Of a stretch of DNA of 64,000 nucleotides, positions 48,407 through 57,386 are shown piece after piece. Below the pieces are notes generated by a model. The model searched no databases. It was not told where the DNA came from and worked only from the letters and a program-made list of their open reading frames with translations. Both the position numbers and the translations under genes were made by a program. The stretch is from positions 186,001 to 250,000 of the forward strand of contig NZ_QGGR01000009.1 in NCBI RefSeq assembly GCF_003148685.1. The letters run 5' to 3'. Each line of letters begins with the position of its first letter. Within the stretch, counting starts at the first letter, position 1. This DNA is from Actinoplanes xinjiangensis (GTDB taxonomy: Bacteria; Actinomycetota; Actinomycetes; Mycobacteriales; Micromonosporaceae).

Positions 48407-49299
48407 AGGGTCTGCACGTCGCCTGCAGGTGCATCGCCCGCCAGGACGAAATCGCCCGCACCGAGCGCCTCGACGAGCCCGTCCTCGACGAGACCGGCGA
48501 GCGCCCGGGCCCGCTGGATCTCGTCGTTCCAGACGACGTCCAGGCGCTGCTGCGGGACCGGCCCGGTGGTGTGCCGCAGCACCTCCAGGAGCAGGCCGCG
48601 AACCTGCCGGTCGGTGCCCGCGTAGCGCTGCGGTTTGCGGCTGGGGCCCGCGGGCAGCGGCTGCCCGGTGAGCCGCCACGCGCACACGTCGTGGAACGGG
48701 CAGTCGACGCATTTCGGCGCCCGTGCCGTGCAGACGATCGCGCCGAGCTCCATGAAGGCGATGCTGGCTCTCGCCGCGGTGGCCTGGTCCTGGGGTAGCA
48801 GCTCGGACATCGCGGTCAGGTCGGCGGCGGTGGTCGCCGGGCCGGCGTCCGGTCGGCCCTCGACAGCCCGGGACACGACCCGCCGCACGTTGGTGTCGAC
48901 GACCGGGTGCCGCTGCCCGTAGGCGAACGTCGCCACCGCCCGCCCGGTGTAGGTCCCGACGCCCGGCAGGGCCAGCAGCTCGTCCAGATCGTCGGGGACG
49001 CGACCGCCGTGGCGTTCCACGATCGCGACCGCGCAGGCGTGCAACCGCATCGCCCGTCGCGGGTATCCGAGCCGCCCCCACATGCGGATCGCCTCCGACG
49101 GCGGGTCGTCGGCGAGCGCGGCCGGGGTGGGCCAGCGGGTCATCCAGGAGCGCCACGCGGGTTCGACCCGCACGACCGGGGTCTGCTGGAGCATCACCTC
49201 GCTGACCAGCACCCCCCACGGGGTGGTGTCCGGCTGCCGCCAGGGCAGATCACGGGCATTCACGGCATACCAGGCGATGGCGTCGTCGGCGAGAGTCAT
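48403..49299 (-). CDS. mutY: A/G-specific adenine DNA glycosylase MutY
   Basis: 298 residues. It removes adenine mispaired with 8-oxoguanine. Motifs: WRQPDTTPWGVLVSEVMLQQ, the helix-hairpin-helix LPGVGTYTGRAVATFAYG, catalytic Asp in VVDTNVRRV, and the 4Fe-4S ligands C-x6-C-x2-C-x5-C (CTARAPKCVDCPFHDVC). The C-terminal domain is short, as in mycobacterial MutY, compared with ~350 residues in E. coli. A TACAGT element lies 9 nt before ATG 49299, so the leader is at most a few nucleotides. It is convergent with the DUF4291 gene. Confidence 0.94.
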   Translation of the reverse strand: MTLADDAIAWYAVNARDLPWRQPDTTPWGVLVSEVMLQQTPVVRVEPAWRSWMTRWPTPAALADDPPSEAIRMWGRLGYPRRAMRLHACAVAIVERHGGRVPDDLDELLALPGVGTYTGRAVATFAYGQRHPVVDTNVRRVVSRAVEGRPDAGPATTAADLTAMSELLPQDQATAARASIAFMELGAIVCTARAPKCVDCPFHDVCAWRLTGQPLPAGPSRKPQRYAGTDRQVRGLLLEVLRHTTGPVPQQRLDVVWNDEIQRARALAGLVEDGLVEALGAGDFVLAGDAPAGDVQTL

Positions 49300-49425
49300 A
49301 GCCCGTCAACTGTAGGCGGCCGGAGCGCAAGGTCCATCTTTAACGAACCGTCCGCGAGTTGGTGTCGTACGACCGGCGCGTCATGCACATAGTGACGGTC
49401 GTCCGGGTTTACGGTGGGCGGCATC

Positions 49426-50166
49426 ATGCGTGCGACGGTTGGTCCCCTCCCACCCGCGGTCTACTGGCGGCGGCGTCTGGTCGTGCTGGGCGCGGTTCTG
49501 CTCGGCGTCATCGTGCTGTTCATGTCCTGTTCCGGCGAGGACGAATCGGGCCCGAAGAAGGCGTCGTCGGAGGCCTCGCAGTATCCGACACCGGACGCCA
49601 AGGACCCGAGCGCGTCCCCCACGCCGTCCCTGGAGGACAGTGCCGACCCGGGTGTCGGCCCGGCGTACCCGGACCCCAACGACCTGCTGTCGCAGGAGCC
49701 CGACGACGGTGAGGTGCTGCCCGCCCCGGCGAACTCGGCGGCCCCCGTGAACAACCCGCCGGCGGCCGGCGCCGCATGCACCGACGCTGAGATGTCGCTC
49801 ACCCCGGTCCCGGTGGACACGTCGCCGCAGCGGGGCGCCTCCACCCAGATCAAGCTGAAGATCAAGAACATCGGCAACCGGAGCTGCACCCGTGACCTGG
49901 GCGCCAGCGCCCAGGAGCTCTACATCGCCGACGGCGCCCAGCGCGTCTGGTCCTCCGACCAGTGCGCCGCCGCCAAGGGCAGCGACGTGCAGACCCTCGC
50001 CGCCGGCGCCGAGCAGACCTTCGAGGTCACCTGGAACGGCAAGCAGTCCAACCAGTGCACCGGCGCCTCCGCCTCCGGCCCGGTCCCGCCGACCGGTGCC
50101 TACCAGCTGCTCGGCCGCCTCGACACGATCGTCAGCGCCCCGGTCGTGCTGACCATCGTGAACTGA
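49426..50166 (+). CDS. Membrane-anchored extracytoplasmic protein (Rv3587c-like)
   Basis: 246 residues. One transmembrane helix (LVVLGAVLLGVIVLFMSC), a ~90-residue Pro/Ser/Asp-rich linker, then a ~130-residue beta-rich domain (STQIKLKIKNIGNRSCTRDL ... AGAEQTFEVTWNGKQSNQC) with two probable disulphides. The position between mutY and disA matches M. tuberculosis Rv3587c, a membrane protein of unknown function. ATG 49426 is chosen; no strong ribosome binding site is seen. A 2H phosphoesterase gene follows after 2 nt. Confidence 0.72.
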   Translation: MRATVGPLPPAVYWRRRLVVLGAVLLGVIVLFMSCSGEDESGPKKASSEASQYPTPDAKDPSASPTPSLEDSADPGVGPAYPDPNDLLSQEPDDGEVLPAPANSAAPVNNPPAAGAACTDAEMSLTPVPVDTSPQRGASTQIKLKIKNIGNRSCTRDLGASAQELYIADGAQRVWSSDQCAAAKGSDVQTLAAGAEQTFEVTWNGKQSNQCTGASASGPVPPTGAYQLLGRLDTIVSAPVVLTIVN

Positions 50167-50168
50167 CC

Positions 50169-50678
50169 TTGGTCGCTGCGCTGGAGCTGTACCTGGACGT
50201 CGACACCACACGCCGGGTGCGCACCCTGTGGCGCGCGCTGGACGCCGACGGCATCCCGTCGCTCGGCTCGCTGCACCAGAAGCACCGTCCACACATCTCC
50301 CTGGCCGCCGCCCATCGCATCGACCCGCACGCCGTCGCCGAAGCCCTCGACGGCTTCCCGGCCGGCCGCGACCTCACCGTCGGCATCGACTTCGTCGGCC
50401 AGTTCGTGGGCCGTGTGCTGTGGCTCGGTGTGACCGTCACCGAAGAGCTGCTAGCCCATCACCGGGCGGTCCACGAACGCCTGACGGCCGGCGGCGTCGA
50501 CATCTGGGAGCATTACCGGCCGGGCCGGTGGGTGCCGCACTGCACCGTCTCGCTGCGCGTGCCCAACCCGATGATGGCCCCGGCGGTCCGCCGCTGCCTC
50601 GAATACCTCCCGATGCGGGCCACGGTCGTCGGTGCCGCGGTGGCCGATCACGTCAACGACATCAGTCATCCGCTCTGA
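50169..50678 (+). CDS. 2H phosphoesterase / RNA 2',3'-cyclic phosphodiesterase family protein
   Basis: About 169 residues. Two H-x-(S/T) motifs define the 2H superfamily: HISLA in LHQKHRPHISLAAAH and HCTVS in GRWVPHCTVSLRV. Family members (ThpR, LigT, plant CPDase) hydrolyse or form 2'-5' or cyclic phosphate bonds in RNA or nucleotides; the substrate here is unknown. The TTG start at 50169 is 2 nt after the previous stop codon, so translation is probably coupled; no independent site is visible. Confidence 0.82.
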   Translation: MVAALELYLDVDTTRRVRTLWRALDADGIPSLGSLHQKHRPHISLAAAHRIDPHAVAEALDGFPAGRDLTVGIDFVGQFVGRVLWLGVTVTEELLAHHRAVHERLTAGGVDIWEHYRPGRWVPHCTVSLRVPNPMMAPAVRRCLEYLPMRATVVGAAVADHVNDISHPL

Positions 50679-51093
50679 AAATCCCTATTTCGTACGCGGC
50701 AGAAGGACGCCCGTGGCTACCCCGCGAGGTGACTGCCGGGTCCCGGCCCTGCCGCGACCGTCGGGCTGCGAACCCGCATCACCGGCTACGCGCCGACACT
50801 TCCGCTGAGGAGAACAGGTTTTTCGCGGCAATTCTCAGGCGCCGAGGTTTTTGTGCCATCCGAATTTCCACCTCACGCATAGGGGTGCCCCATTTGCGCC
50901 ACCGATGCCTGTCCGTCACATCTGCGGGAAAAACGGTTCCCCGCCACTCCCATTCGGGAGTGGCGAAATTCACTGACCGAGTGCTGATTGCCATCCCCGT
51001 TGCCGGGTCCGTCCCACCTCCGGCCCCGCCGGAAACCGCCCGACAGCTGCTCCCGGGCGGGACACGGCGATGGATGGAGCGGCCGGAGCCGGA
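50679..51093. other. 415-bp gap with a lower-GC core and a 10-bp hairpin
   Basis: No convincing gene. The stretch ~50800-51000 is visibly less GC-rich than its surroundings. CGCCACTCCC (50942-50951) and GGGAGTGGCG (50956-50965) form a perfect hairpin with a 4-nt loop, plausible as a terminator for disA on the minus strand or for the 2H gene. Confidence 0.5.
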
Positions 51094-52275
51094 TCAGACG
51101 TAGCGTTCCAGGATCGAGGCCTCGGCGAGGCGGGACAGGCCCTCACGGACGCCACGGGCCCGGGCGTCGCCGACACCCTCGACGGCCTGCAGATCCTCGA
51201 CGGTGGCGCCGAGCAGGCGTTGCAGGCTGCCGAAGTGGTCGACGAGACGGTCGACGATCTGGGCGGGCAGCCTCGGCACCTTCGCCAGCAAGCGGAACCC
51301 CCGCGGCGAGACCGCCGCGTCCAGCGAGTCGGAGGCGCCGGGGTAGCCGATGGCCTTCGCCACGGCGACCAGGTCGATCATCTCGGTGGCGGTGAGCAGG
51401 TCCAGCTCGACGAGACCCTCGTCGAGGGTGCGGGCCTTGCGGCCGGTCGGCAGGTAGTCACGGATGACCAGGGTCCGGTCGGCGTCGACCCCGACCATCA
51501 GCTCGTCGAGCTGAAGCGCGAGGAGCCGGCCGTCGGTCCCGAGCTCGACGACATAACCGGAGATCTCGTCGGCGATACGACGGACCATCTCGAGACGCTG
51601 CACCACGGCGACGGCGTCCCGGACGGTCACCAGATCCTCGATCTCGAGCGCGGACAGGGTGCCGGAGACCTCGTCGAGCCGGAGCTTGTAACGCTCCAGC
51701 GTGGCGAGGGCCTGGTTGGCACGGGACAGGATCGCGGCCGAGTCGTCGAGGACGTGGCGCTGCCCGTTCACATAGAGGCCGATGATGTGCATCGACTGGC
51801 TGACGGAGATCACCGGGTAGCCGGACTGTTTCGCCACCCGCTCGGCGGTCCGGTGCCGGGTGCCGGACTCCTCCGAAGGGATCGACGGGTCGGGCATCAG
51901 GTGGACGGCGGCCCGGACGATCCGGGTGCCGTCACTGGACAGGACCACCGCGCCGTCCATCTTGCACAGCTCACGCAGCCGGGTCGCGGAGAACTCCACA
52001 TCGAGCGGAAAACCGCCGGTGCAGATGGTCTCGACGACGGCGTCGTAGCCGAGGACGATCAGCGCGCCGGTACGGCCCCGAAGGATGCGCTCCAGACCGT
52101 CGCGCAACGCTGTACCAGGGGCCATCAGGGCGAGGTTGGCCCGCAGCGGATCGCTGGCGCCTCCGGTCAGGCCGGGGCCTGTGGACGGCGTCATCGCGCG
52201 ATGTCCCGCGCCGTTGACGCCGGGACGCGGCGTTGAACTGGCAGCGGGTTTGGGGGCATCGCGGTCGAGCGGCAC
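51094..52275 (-). CDS. disA: DNA integrity scanning protein / diadenylate cyclase DisA
   Basis: 393 residues. It makes c-di-AMP from two ATP and slows when it meets branched DNA. The N-terminal DAC domain has DGA (CKMDGAVVL, near residue 107) and RHR ([14 protein letters not shown], near 140); a linker helix and a C-terminal helix-hairpin-helix DNA-binding domain ([20 protein letters not shown]) follow. A ~40-residue Pro/Gly-rich N-terminal extension precedes the usual start. GTG 52275 lies 6 nt after TAGAAT, a strong leaderless signal; the extension is therefore probably real. radA is ~80 bp upstream, as is usual. Confidence 0.96.
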   Translation of the reverse strand: MPLDRDAPKPAASSTPRPGVNGAGHRAMTPSTGPGLTGGASDPLRANLALMAPGTALRDGLERILRGRTGALIVLGYDAVVETICTGGFPLDVEFSATRLRELCKMDGAVVLSSDGTRIVRAAVHLMPDPSIPSEESGTRHRTAERVAKQSGYPVISVSQSMHIIGLYVNGQRHVLDDSAAILSRANQALATLERYKLRLDEVSGTLSALEIEDLVTVRDAVAVVQRLEMVRRIADEISGYVVELGTDGRLLALQLDELMVGVDADRTLVIRDYLPTGRKARTLDEGLVELDLLTATEMIDLVAVAKAIGYPGASDSLDAAVSPRGFRLLAKVPRLPAQIVDRLVDHFGSLQRLLGATVEDLQAVEGVGDARARGVREGLSRLAEASILERYV

Positions 52276-52281
52276 CCGGAC

Positions 52282-52287
52282 ATTCTA
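52282..52287 (-). promoter_or_regulatory. -10 element TAGAAT of a leaderless disA promoter
   Basis: On the minus strand TAGAAT ends 6 nt before GTG 52275. It is the closest match to TATAAT among the start-proximal elements in the window. Confidence 0.6.
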
Positions 52288-52358
52288 CGGACTGTCATCC
52301 ACGCCAACGAGCCGTGGTTTGATGAATGCTCCGTAGCGTGATGAAACGTGACTCTCCG

Positions 52359-53780
52359 TCATCGGTTGCCGTGTTCCGCCGAGGCGCGCGCTGCGCTCTG
52401 CAACGCTGACTGCAGATTGTTGACCTCGATCACCTGCATGCCCTTGGGCGGACCGGACGTCCCGTCGGGCCCGCAGCCGGGGGGGACCAGCGCGACGGTG
52501 AAACCGAGCCGGGCAGCCTCGGCGAGCCGGCGGCCGACCGCCCCGACCCGGCGGATCTCACCGGTCAGGCCGACCTCACCGATCGCCACCAGGGTCGGCG
52601 CCATCGCCAGGTCGAGCCCACCGGACGCGACGGCCAGGGCCATCGCCAGGTCGGCGGACGGCTCGATCAGGCGGATGCCGCCCACAGTGGCCGCGAACAC
52701 CTCACGGTTGTAGAGCTTGAGCTGCTTGGTGCGGCGCTCCAGCACGGCCAGGACCATGGCGAGCCGCGCATGGTCGAGGCCGGACACGGTGCGCCGGGGT
52801 GAGCCCTGCACCTCGGCGCCGATCAGCGCCTGCACCTCGGTGACGAGCGCGCGCCGGCCCTCCATGGCCACGGTGACGCAGGTGCCGGGCACCGGCTCGA
52901 CATAGCGGGTGAGGAACAGCCCGGACGGGTCGGGCAGGCTGCTGATGCCGCCCTCGTGCATCTCGAAACAGCCCACCTCGTCGGCGGCGCCGAACCGGTT
53001 CTTCACACCGCGGACCAGGCGCAGCGAGGAATGCTTGTCACCCTCGAAGTGCAGCACCACGTCAACCAGGTGCTCCAGCACACGGGGACCGGCGACCTGA
53101 CCGTCCTTGGTCACGTGACCGACCAGGACGGTGGCGATGCCCCGCTCCTTGGCGATCGCGACGAGCGCGGCGGTCACCGCGCGGACCTGGGTGACACCGC
53201 CGGGCACACCCTCGGTGCCGGGCGCCGAGATGGTCTGCACCGAGTCGAGGACCAGCAGGCCGGGCTTGACCGCGTCTAGATGACCGATGACGGTGCCCAG
53301 ATCGTTTTCCGAAGCCAGATAGAGCCGCTCGTGCAGGGCACCGAGCCGCTCGGCCCGCAGCCGGACCTGACTGACCGACTCCTCACCGCTGACCACCAGC
53401 GACGGGGTGCCCGCGCCGGCCGCCCACTGCTGGGCGACGTCGAGCAGCAGGGTGGACTTGCCCACACCGGGCTCGCCGGCCAGCAGCACCACCGCGCCGG
53501 GCACCAGACCGCCGCCGAGGACCCGGTCGAGCTCGCCCACACCGGTGGCGACCGCGCGTGCCGGAGCCGCGCTGATCTGTGCGATCGGGCGGGCCGGCTC
53601 GGACGGCATGCGGGAGCTGACCACGCGCCCGGAGACCGGAACGGTCACCGTGGACTCGATGATCGAGCCCCACTCGCCGCACTCCGAGCACCGGCCCAGC
53701 CACTTGGGGGGTTGGTGGCCGCACGCGTCACAGACGTAGGCGGCCCGGGGAGCCTTGGCGGCCGAACGGGAGGTCGTCAC
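52359..53780 (-). CDS. radA: DNA repair protein RadA (Sms)
   Basis: 473 residues. An N-terminal four-Cys zinc finger (YVCDACGHQPPKWLGRCSEC) is followed by a RecA-like core with Walker A GEPGVGKST near residue 103, the RadA-specific KNRFG motif (VKNRFGAADEVGCF), and a Lon-protease-like C-terminal domain. RadA is a branch-migration helicase that processes recombination intermediates, and in Bacillus its partner gene is disA, which is adjacent here. GTG 53780 is 6 nt after TAGCGT, so the mRNA is likely leaderless. Confidence 0.97.
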   Translation of the reverse strand: MTTSRSAAKAPRAAYVCDACGHQPPKWLGRCSECGEWGSIIESTVTVPVSGRVVSSRMPSEPARPIAQISAAPARAVATGVGELDRVLGGGLVPGAVVLLAGEPGVGKSTLLLDVAQQWAAGAGTPSLVVSGEESVSQVRLRAERLGALHERLYLASENDLGTVIGHLDAVKPGLLVLDSVQTISAPGTEGVPGGVTQVRAVTAALVAIAKERGIATVLVGHVTKDGQVAGPRVLEHLVDVVLHFEGDKHSSLRLVRGVKNRFGAADEVGCFEMHEGGISSLPDPSGLFLTRYVEPVPGTCVTVAMEGRRALVTEVQALIGAEVQGSPRRTVSGLDHARLAMVLAVLERRTKQLKLYNREVFAATVGGIRLIEPSADLAMALAVASGGLDLAMAPTLVAIGEVGLTGEIRRVGAVGRRLAEAARLGFTVALVPPGCGPDGTSGPPKGMQVIEVNNLQSALQSAARASAEHGNR

Positions 53781-53786
53781 CCCGAC

Positions 53787-53792
53787 ACGCTA
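53787..53792 (-). promoter_or_regulatory. -10 element TAGCGT of a leaderless radA promoter
   Basis: On the minus strand TAGCGT ends 6 nt before GTG 53780. Confidence 0.5.
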
Positions 53793-53847
53793 GCTCGGGG
53801 GTCCGACATTTCCCGGCTCGGCACGAGCCTGTCCGGGAGGGACCGGC

Positions 53848-54534
53848 TCAGTGGCCGCCGCCCTCGGTCTCCTCGTGGATCTCGGCGGAGCCGCGCGGGG
53901 CCGGGGTCAGCGGGGAGGCGACCGGGGCCTGAAGGACCAGCGGCGTCGCGTTGTTGCTGAACTCGAAGACCAGGTTGACCGTCATGCCCGGCTTGAGCTC
54001 ACCGCTCAGGCCGACGACCTGGAGCTGGGCGGCGTCGGTCGGCCGGAACACCGCCGAACCCTGCGGGCCGATCTTGATCTGAGCCGGGCGGACCGAGCTG
54101 GCCGGCTCGGCACTCGCCGACGGCGAGGCGGACGCACCGGGCTCGGCGGACGCGCTCGCGACCTCGCCCGGTGTGGTCACCGTCGCCGTGCTGACGAACC
54201 CGACCTGCTTCGCGGTGAGGACGTCGGGCCGGTTCGCCGCGGGCTGGCTGCTGATCGTGACCGTGACCGCCTCGTTGGTCTCGTTGAAGAGACTCACCTC
54301 GAGCGGCGCGTTCTCGTTGGCCTCGTAGCCTTCGATGCCGTTGTACTCCACCTGGAGATTGCGGACCAGCACCTTGCCGGCCTCGGACTCGGAGGCCGCG
54401 TTGACGCCGGCGATCGGCGTGTCCAGGATGGCGGTCTCGGCGACCTGGCCGGCCGAACACCCGCCCAGAGCCAGGGCGGCGACCGTGGCGGCACCCGCGA
54501 CCAGAGCGGCGCGACGGGTTCCCAGGGAGCGCAT
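53848..54534 (-). CDS. LpqE-like lipoprotein
   Basis: 228 residues. The N-terminus (ALVAGAATVAALALGGCSAG) contains lipobox ALGGC, so it is a membrane-anchored lipoprotein. The body alternates beta-rich segments (LVRNLQVEYNGIEGYEANEN; GMTVNLVFEFSNNATPLVLQ) with an Ala/Ser-rich insert, and ends in a His/Glu tail. Position beside radA matches M. tuberculosis lpqE (Rv3584), a lipoprotein of unknown function; homology is inferred from architecture and synteny. ATG 54534 has GGAGG 6 nt upstream, better than the GTG at 54537. Confidence 0.8.
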   Translation of the reverse strand: MRSLGTRRAALVAGAATVAALALGGCSAGQVAETAILDTPIAGVNAASESEAGKVLVRNLQVEYNGIEGYEANENAPLEVSLFNETNEAVTVTISSQPAANRPDVLTAKQVGFVSTATVTTPGEVASASAEPGASASPSASAEPASSVRPAQIKIGPQGSAVFRPTDAAQLQVVGLSGELKPGMTVNLVFEFSNNATPLVLQAPVASPLTPAPRGSAEIHEETEGGGH

Positions 54535-54613
54535 CACGATCCTCCAAATAGAGACACCAAGGTGTTAGATCAGCGTAGTGGGCGGCGATCACGCGCGTGC
54601 GGGGACCCGTCCA

Positions 54614-55441
54614 TCAGGTGACGCGGCCACTGAGAACCAGCAGCAGGACGTCGATCAGGGCCACGACGATCACCGCCCGGAAGAGGGCGACCGGGCGTCC
54701 CGCGGTGCGGCGTGCGGCGTACCACCCGAGGGGCAGGACCACGAGGGCGGCCGCGCCCGCCGCCAGCCCGGACCACGACGGCGGCCCGGGCGGTCCGAGG
54801 ACCAGGGCGGCCGTCGCACCCAGCAGAAACACCGCGGCGGCGAGCTGTGAACCCGCGGAACCGATCCGGTGCGGCAGGCCGCGCACCCCGGTGGCCGCGT
54901 CGTCGGCGAGGTCCGGCAGCACGTTGGCGAAGTGGGCGCCGCCGCCGAGCAGTGCGCCCGCCGCGACCAGCCACACCGGCGGGGCCGGGGAGCCGGGTAG
55001 CGCGAGTACCACGAAGGCCGGCAGGAGACCGAAGGCGATCAGGTACGGCAGGACCGAGAACACGGTGCTCTTCAGCGGCCAGTCGTAGAGCAGGGCGACC
55101 GTGGTGGCCACCGTGATCGCCACCGTCGCCCGGCCGCCGAGCGGAAGCGCCAGCAGGGGGACGGCAAGGGCGGAGATCAACCCCGCGATCGCGACGGTAC
55201 GCCCGGAGACCACCCCCGCCACCAGCGGTTTGTCCCGCCGCCCGGCGAGCCTGTCACGTTCGGCGTCGAGCCGGTCGTTGACCCAGCCGACGGCGAGCTG
55301 GGAGGCCGCCACCGTCGCCGCGACCGCCGCGAGCCGCCACCCGCGGTGCCCCGCGCCGAGGGCGAGCAGCGTGATGGCGACGGTGACCGCGCCACCCGGT
55401 TCCGGATGCGCCGATCTGATCAGCGCGAGCACTCGGGACAT
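54614..55441 (-). CDS. UbiA-family prenyltransferase
   Basis: 275 residues, eight or nine hydrophobic helices. The first Asp-rich motif NDRLDAERDRLAGRRDKPL (N-D-x-x-D-x-x-x-D) and the second, LPDLADDAATG (D-x-x-D-D), bind the diphosphate of a polyprenyl donor through Mg2+. UbiA enzymes prenylate aromatic rings or make related lipids. ATG 55441 (MSRVLALIRSAHPEPGG) gives the usual start. It is divergent, 48 bp from the methyltransferase gene, and forms one side of the type III PKS locus, so its acceptor is probably the resorcinol- or quinone-like product of that PKS. Confidence 0.88.
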   Translation of the reverse strand: MSRVLALIRSAHPEPGGAVTVAITLLALGAGHRGWRLAAVAATVAASQLAVGWVNDRLDAERDRLAGRRDKPLVAGVVSGRTVAIAGLISALAVPLLALPLGGRATVAITVATTVALLYDWPLKSTVFSVLPYLIAFGLLPAFVVLALPGSPAPPVWLVAAGALLGGGAHFANVLPDLADDAATGVRGLPHRIGSAGSQLAAAVFLLGATAALVLGPPGPPSWSGLAAGAAALVVLPLGWYAARRTAGRPVALFRAVIVVALIDVLLLVLSGRVT

Positions 55442-55489
55442 GTCTGACAAGTGTGGCCGCTGAGGCGAACCCGTGCCAGGCTTGATCGC

Positions 55490-56242
55490 ATGCGATCGAT
55501 GCAGCGCAACGATCCACGCCAGTACGACGACCTCGCCGCCGAGTGGTGGCAACCCGCCGGAACCTTCGCCCTCCTGCACTGGCTCGCCGCCGCGCGAGCC
55601 GCTCTCGTCCCGCCCGCGGCCGCACCCGGCCGGATCCTGGTCGACGCCGGCTGCGGCGGGGGCCTGCTCGCACCGCACCTGCACGGCAAGGGTTACCGGC
55701 ACGTCGGCGTCGATCTGCGCCGTACCGGACTGGAGCAGGCCGTGCCGCGCGGCGTGACCGCGGTCAACGGCGACGTGACGGCGCTGCCGCTGAAGGCCGG
55801 CGGCGCCGACGTGGTGGTGGCCGGCGAGATCCTCGAGCACGTCACCGACCTGCCGGGCACGGTCGCCGAGTTGTGCCGGGTGCTGCGCCCGGGCGGCCTG
55901 GTGGTGCTGGACACGATCAACGACACCGGCCTGAGCCGGCTGATCACGGTGACCCTCGGCGAGCGGCTCGGCGTCGCCCCGGTCGGTCTGCACGACCCGG
56001 CGCTGTTCGTGCCGCCGCGCCGGCTCGTCGCCGAGTTCGCCCGGCACGGGGTCCGCCTGCGGATCCGCGGGGTGCGACCCAGCCTGACCGGGCTGTTCCG
56101 CTGGCTGGTGCTGCGGCAGGCGGCGAACGGCCGGCGGATCGTCCCGGTGCCGTCCACCGCGGTGCTCTATCAAGGCGTCGGCACGAAAATCCGGGGTATC
56201 GAAGGGCGTGACCACGACACAGGAGCTCCGGATGCTGGATGA
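55490..56242 (+). CDS. UbiG/UbiE-like SAM-dependent methyltransferase
   Basis: 250 residues. The start region QRNDPRQYDDLAAEWWQPAG resembles UbiG O-methyltransferases; SAM motif I is ILVDAGCGGGLLAPHL and later motifs are GDVTALPLKAGGADVVVAGEILEHV and LRPGGLVVLDTIN. It probably methylates a phenol oxygen of the type III PKS product; substrate unproven. A CAGGCT element 7 nt before ATG 55490 suggests a leaderless mRNA. Its 3' end overlaps the acyl-CoA dehydrogenase gene. Confidence 0.85.
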   Translation: MRSMQRNDPRQYDDLAAEWWQPAGTFALLHWLAAARAALVPPAAAPGRILVDAGCGGGLLAPHLHGKGYRHVGVDLRRTGLEQAVPRGVTAVNGDVTALPLKAGGADVVVAGEILEHVTDLPGTVAELCRVLRPGGLVVLDTINDTGLSRLITVTLGERLGVAPVGLHDPALFVPPRRLVAEFARHGVRLRIRGVRPSLTGLFRWLVLRQAANGRRIVPVPSTAVLYQGVGTKIRGIEGRDHDTGAPDAG

Positions 56243-57386
56243 GGCGCGACGGCTGGCACCACGGTTCGCGGCCCGTGCGGCCGCTGCCGACCGGGACGGC
56301 GCCTTCCCGGTGGACGATTTCACCGATCTGAAAAACGGCGGATTCTTCGGCCTGATGGTTCCGGCCCGGCTGGGCGGTGCCGGAGCGGGCTTCAGCGAGT
56401 ACGCCGAGGTGGCCTACGAACTGGCCCGGGGCAACGGCGCCACCGCCCTGGTCTTCAACATGCACGCGTCGGTGACCGGTGCCCTCAGTGGCGTCACCGA
56501 CGAGCTGGCCGAGGCACTCGGGCTCCCGCCGGAGGCGCTGGCCGCCCGTGACGACGCGCTCAAGGAGGCCGCAGCCGGCAGCTGGTATGCGGTGGCGATG
56601 AGCGAACGCGGCGCCGGCTCCCGGCTGTCCCAGCTGGCCACCACCTATGAGCGGCACGGCGACGGTTACCGGATTCGCGGCTCGAAGACGTTCTGCTCCG
56701 GTGCGGGGCACGCCGACGCGTATCTGATCGCCGCCCGCAATGCCGACGATCCGTCGCAGGTCTCCCAGTTCCTGGTCCCGGCCGGGGCGGGGCTGACGGT
56801 CGAACCGACCTGGGACGCACTCGGCATGCGCGCCACCGCCTCGCACGACCTGCACGTCGACGTCACGGTTCCGGCGCAGGCCCTGCTCGGCGGGGTCGAG
56901 GGCCTCGCCCTGGCGGTGGCGCAGCTGGCACCGCACTGGATGGTGGCCAGCTACGCCGCGGTCTACGTGGGTGTGGCCCGGGCCGCGGTGGACGCCGCCG
57001 TCGAGCACGTACAGTCCCGGGGCTTGGGACGGCTGCCCGCCGTGCGGGCCCGGATCGGCCGGGCCGACGCCGCGGTGGCCGCCGCCCGTCTCGTGGTGGG
57101 CGAGGCGGCCCGCCGGGTCGACGCGTCACCCGGCGAGGCCGAGACGAACCGCTGGGTGTGGCGGGCGAAACTGCTCGCCGGGACGACCGCGGCGGAGGTG
57201 GCGGCGTCGATGCTGGAGGCCGCCGGGACCTCCGCGATGCGCCGTGGCCATCCACTCGAACGCCTCTACCGGGACGCCCGGGCCGGGTCACTGCAACCCG
57301 CCACCAGCGACGTCTGCGCCGACTGGCTCGGTGTGGACGCGCTCGGCGGCGACCCGGACACCGACGGCACGGCCCCGCGGTGGTGA
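56232..57386 (+). CDS. Acyl-CoA dehydrogenase-family flavoenzyme
   Basis: About 384 residues. The fold is shown by FFGLMVPARLGGAGAGFSEY, YAVAMSERGAGSRLSQLATT, GSKTFCSGAGHADAYLIAAR and a helical C-terminal half. ACADs oxidise acyl-CoA or, in secondary metabolism, hydroxylate or desaturate carrier-bound or aromatic substrates. The usual catalytic Glu is not evident at its standard place, so a non-beta-oxidation role is possible. ATG 56232 has AGGAG 6 nt upstream; GTG 56208 is the alternative. It overlaps the methyltransferase and, by 4 nt, the PKS gene. Confidence 0.8.
   Translation: MLDEARRLAPRFAARAAAADRDGAFPVDDFTDLKNGGFFGLMVPARLGGAGAGFSEYAEVAYELARGNGATALVFNMHASVTGALSGVTDELAEALGLPPEALAARDDALKEAAAGSWYAVAMSERGAGSRLSQLATTYERHGDGYRIRGSKTFCSGAGHADAYLIAARNADDPSQVSQFLVPAGAGLTVEPTWDALGMRATASHDLHVDVTVPAQALLGGVEGLALAVAQLAPHWMVASYAAVYVGVARAAVDAAVEHVQSRGLGRLPAVRARIGRADAAVAAARLVVGEAARRVDASPGEAETNRWVWRAKLLAGTTAAEVAASMLEAAGTSAMRRGHPLERLYRDARAGSLQPATSDVCADWLGVDALGGDPDTDGTAPRW

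Noticed and set aside
48403-49299. mutY as a truncated gene (no long NUDIX-like C-terminus)
   Set aside because: Actinobacterial MutY proteins are normally about 300 residues, and all catalytic and Fe-S residues are present.
50779-50994. 71-codon minus-strand frame in the gap before disA
   Set aside because: No ribosome binding site, atypical Arg/Trp composition, no family; kept only as a gap remark.
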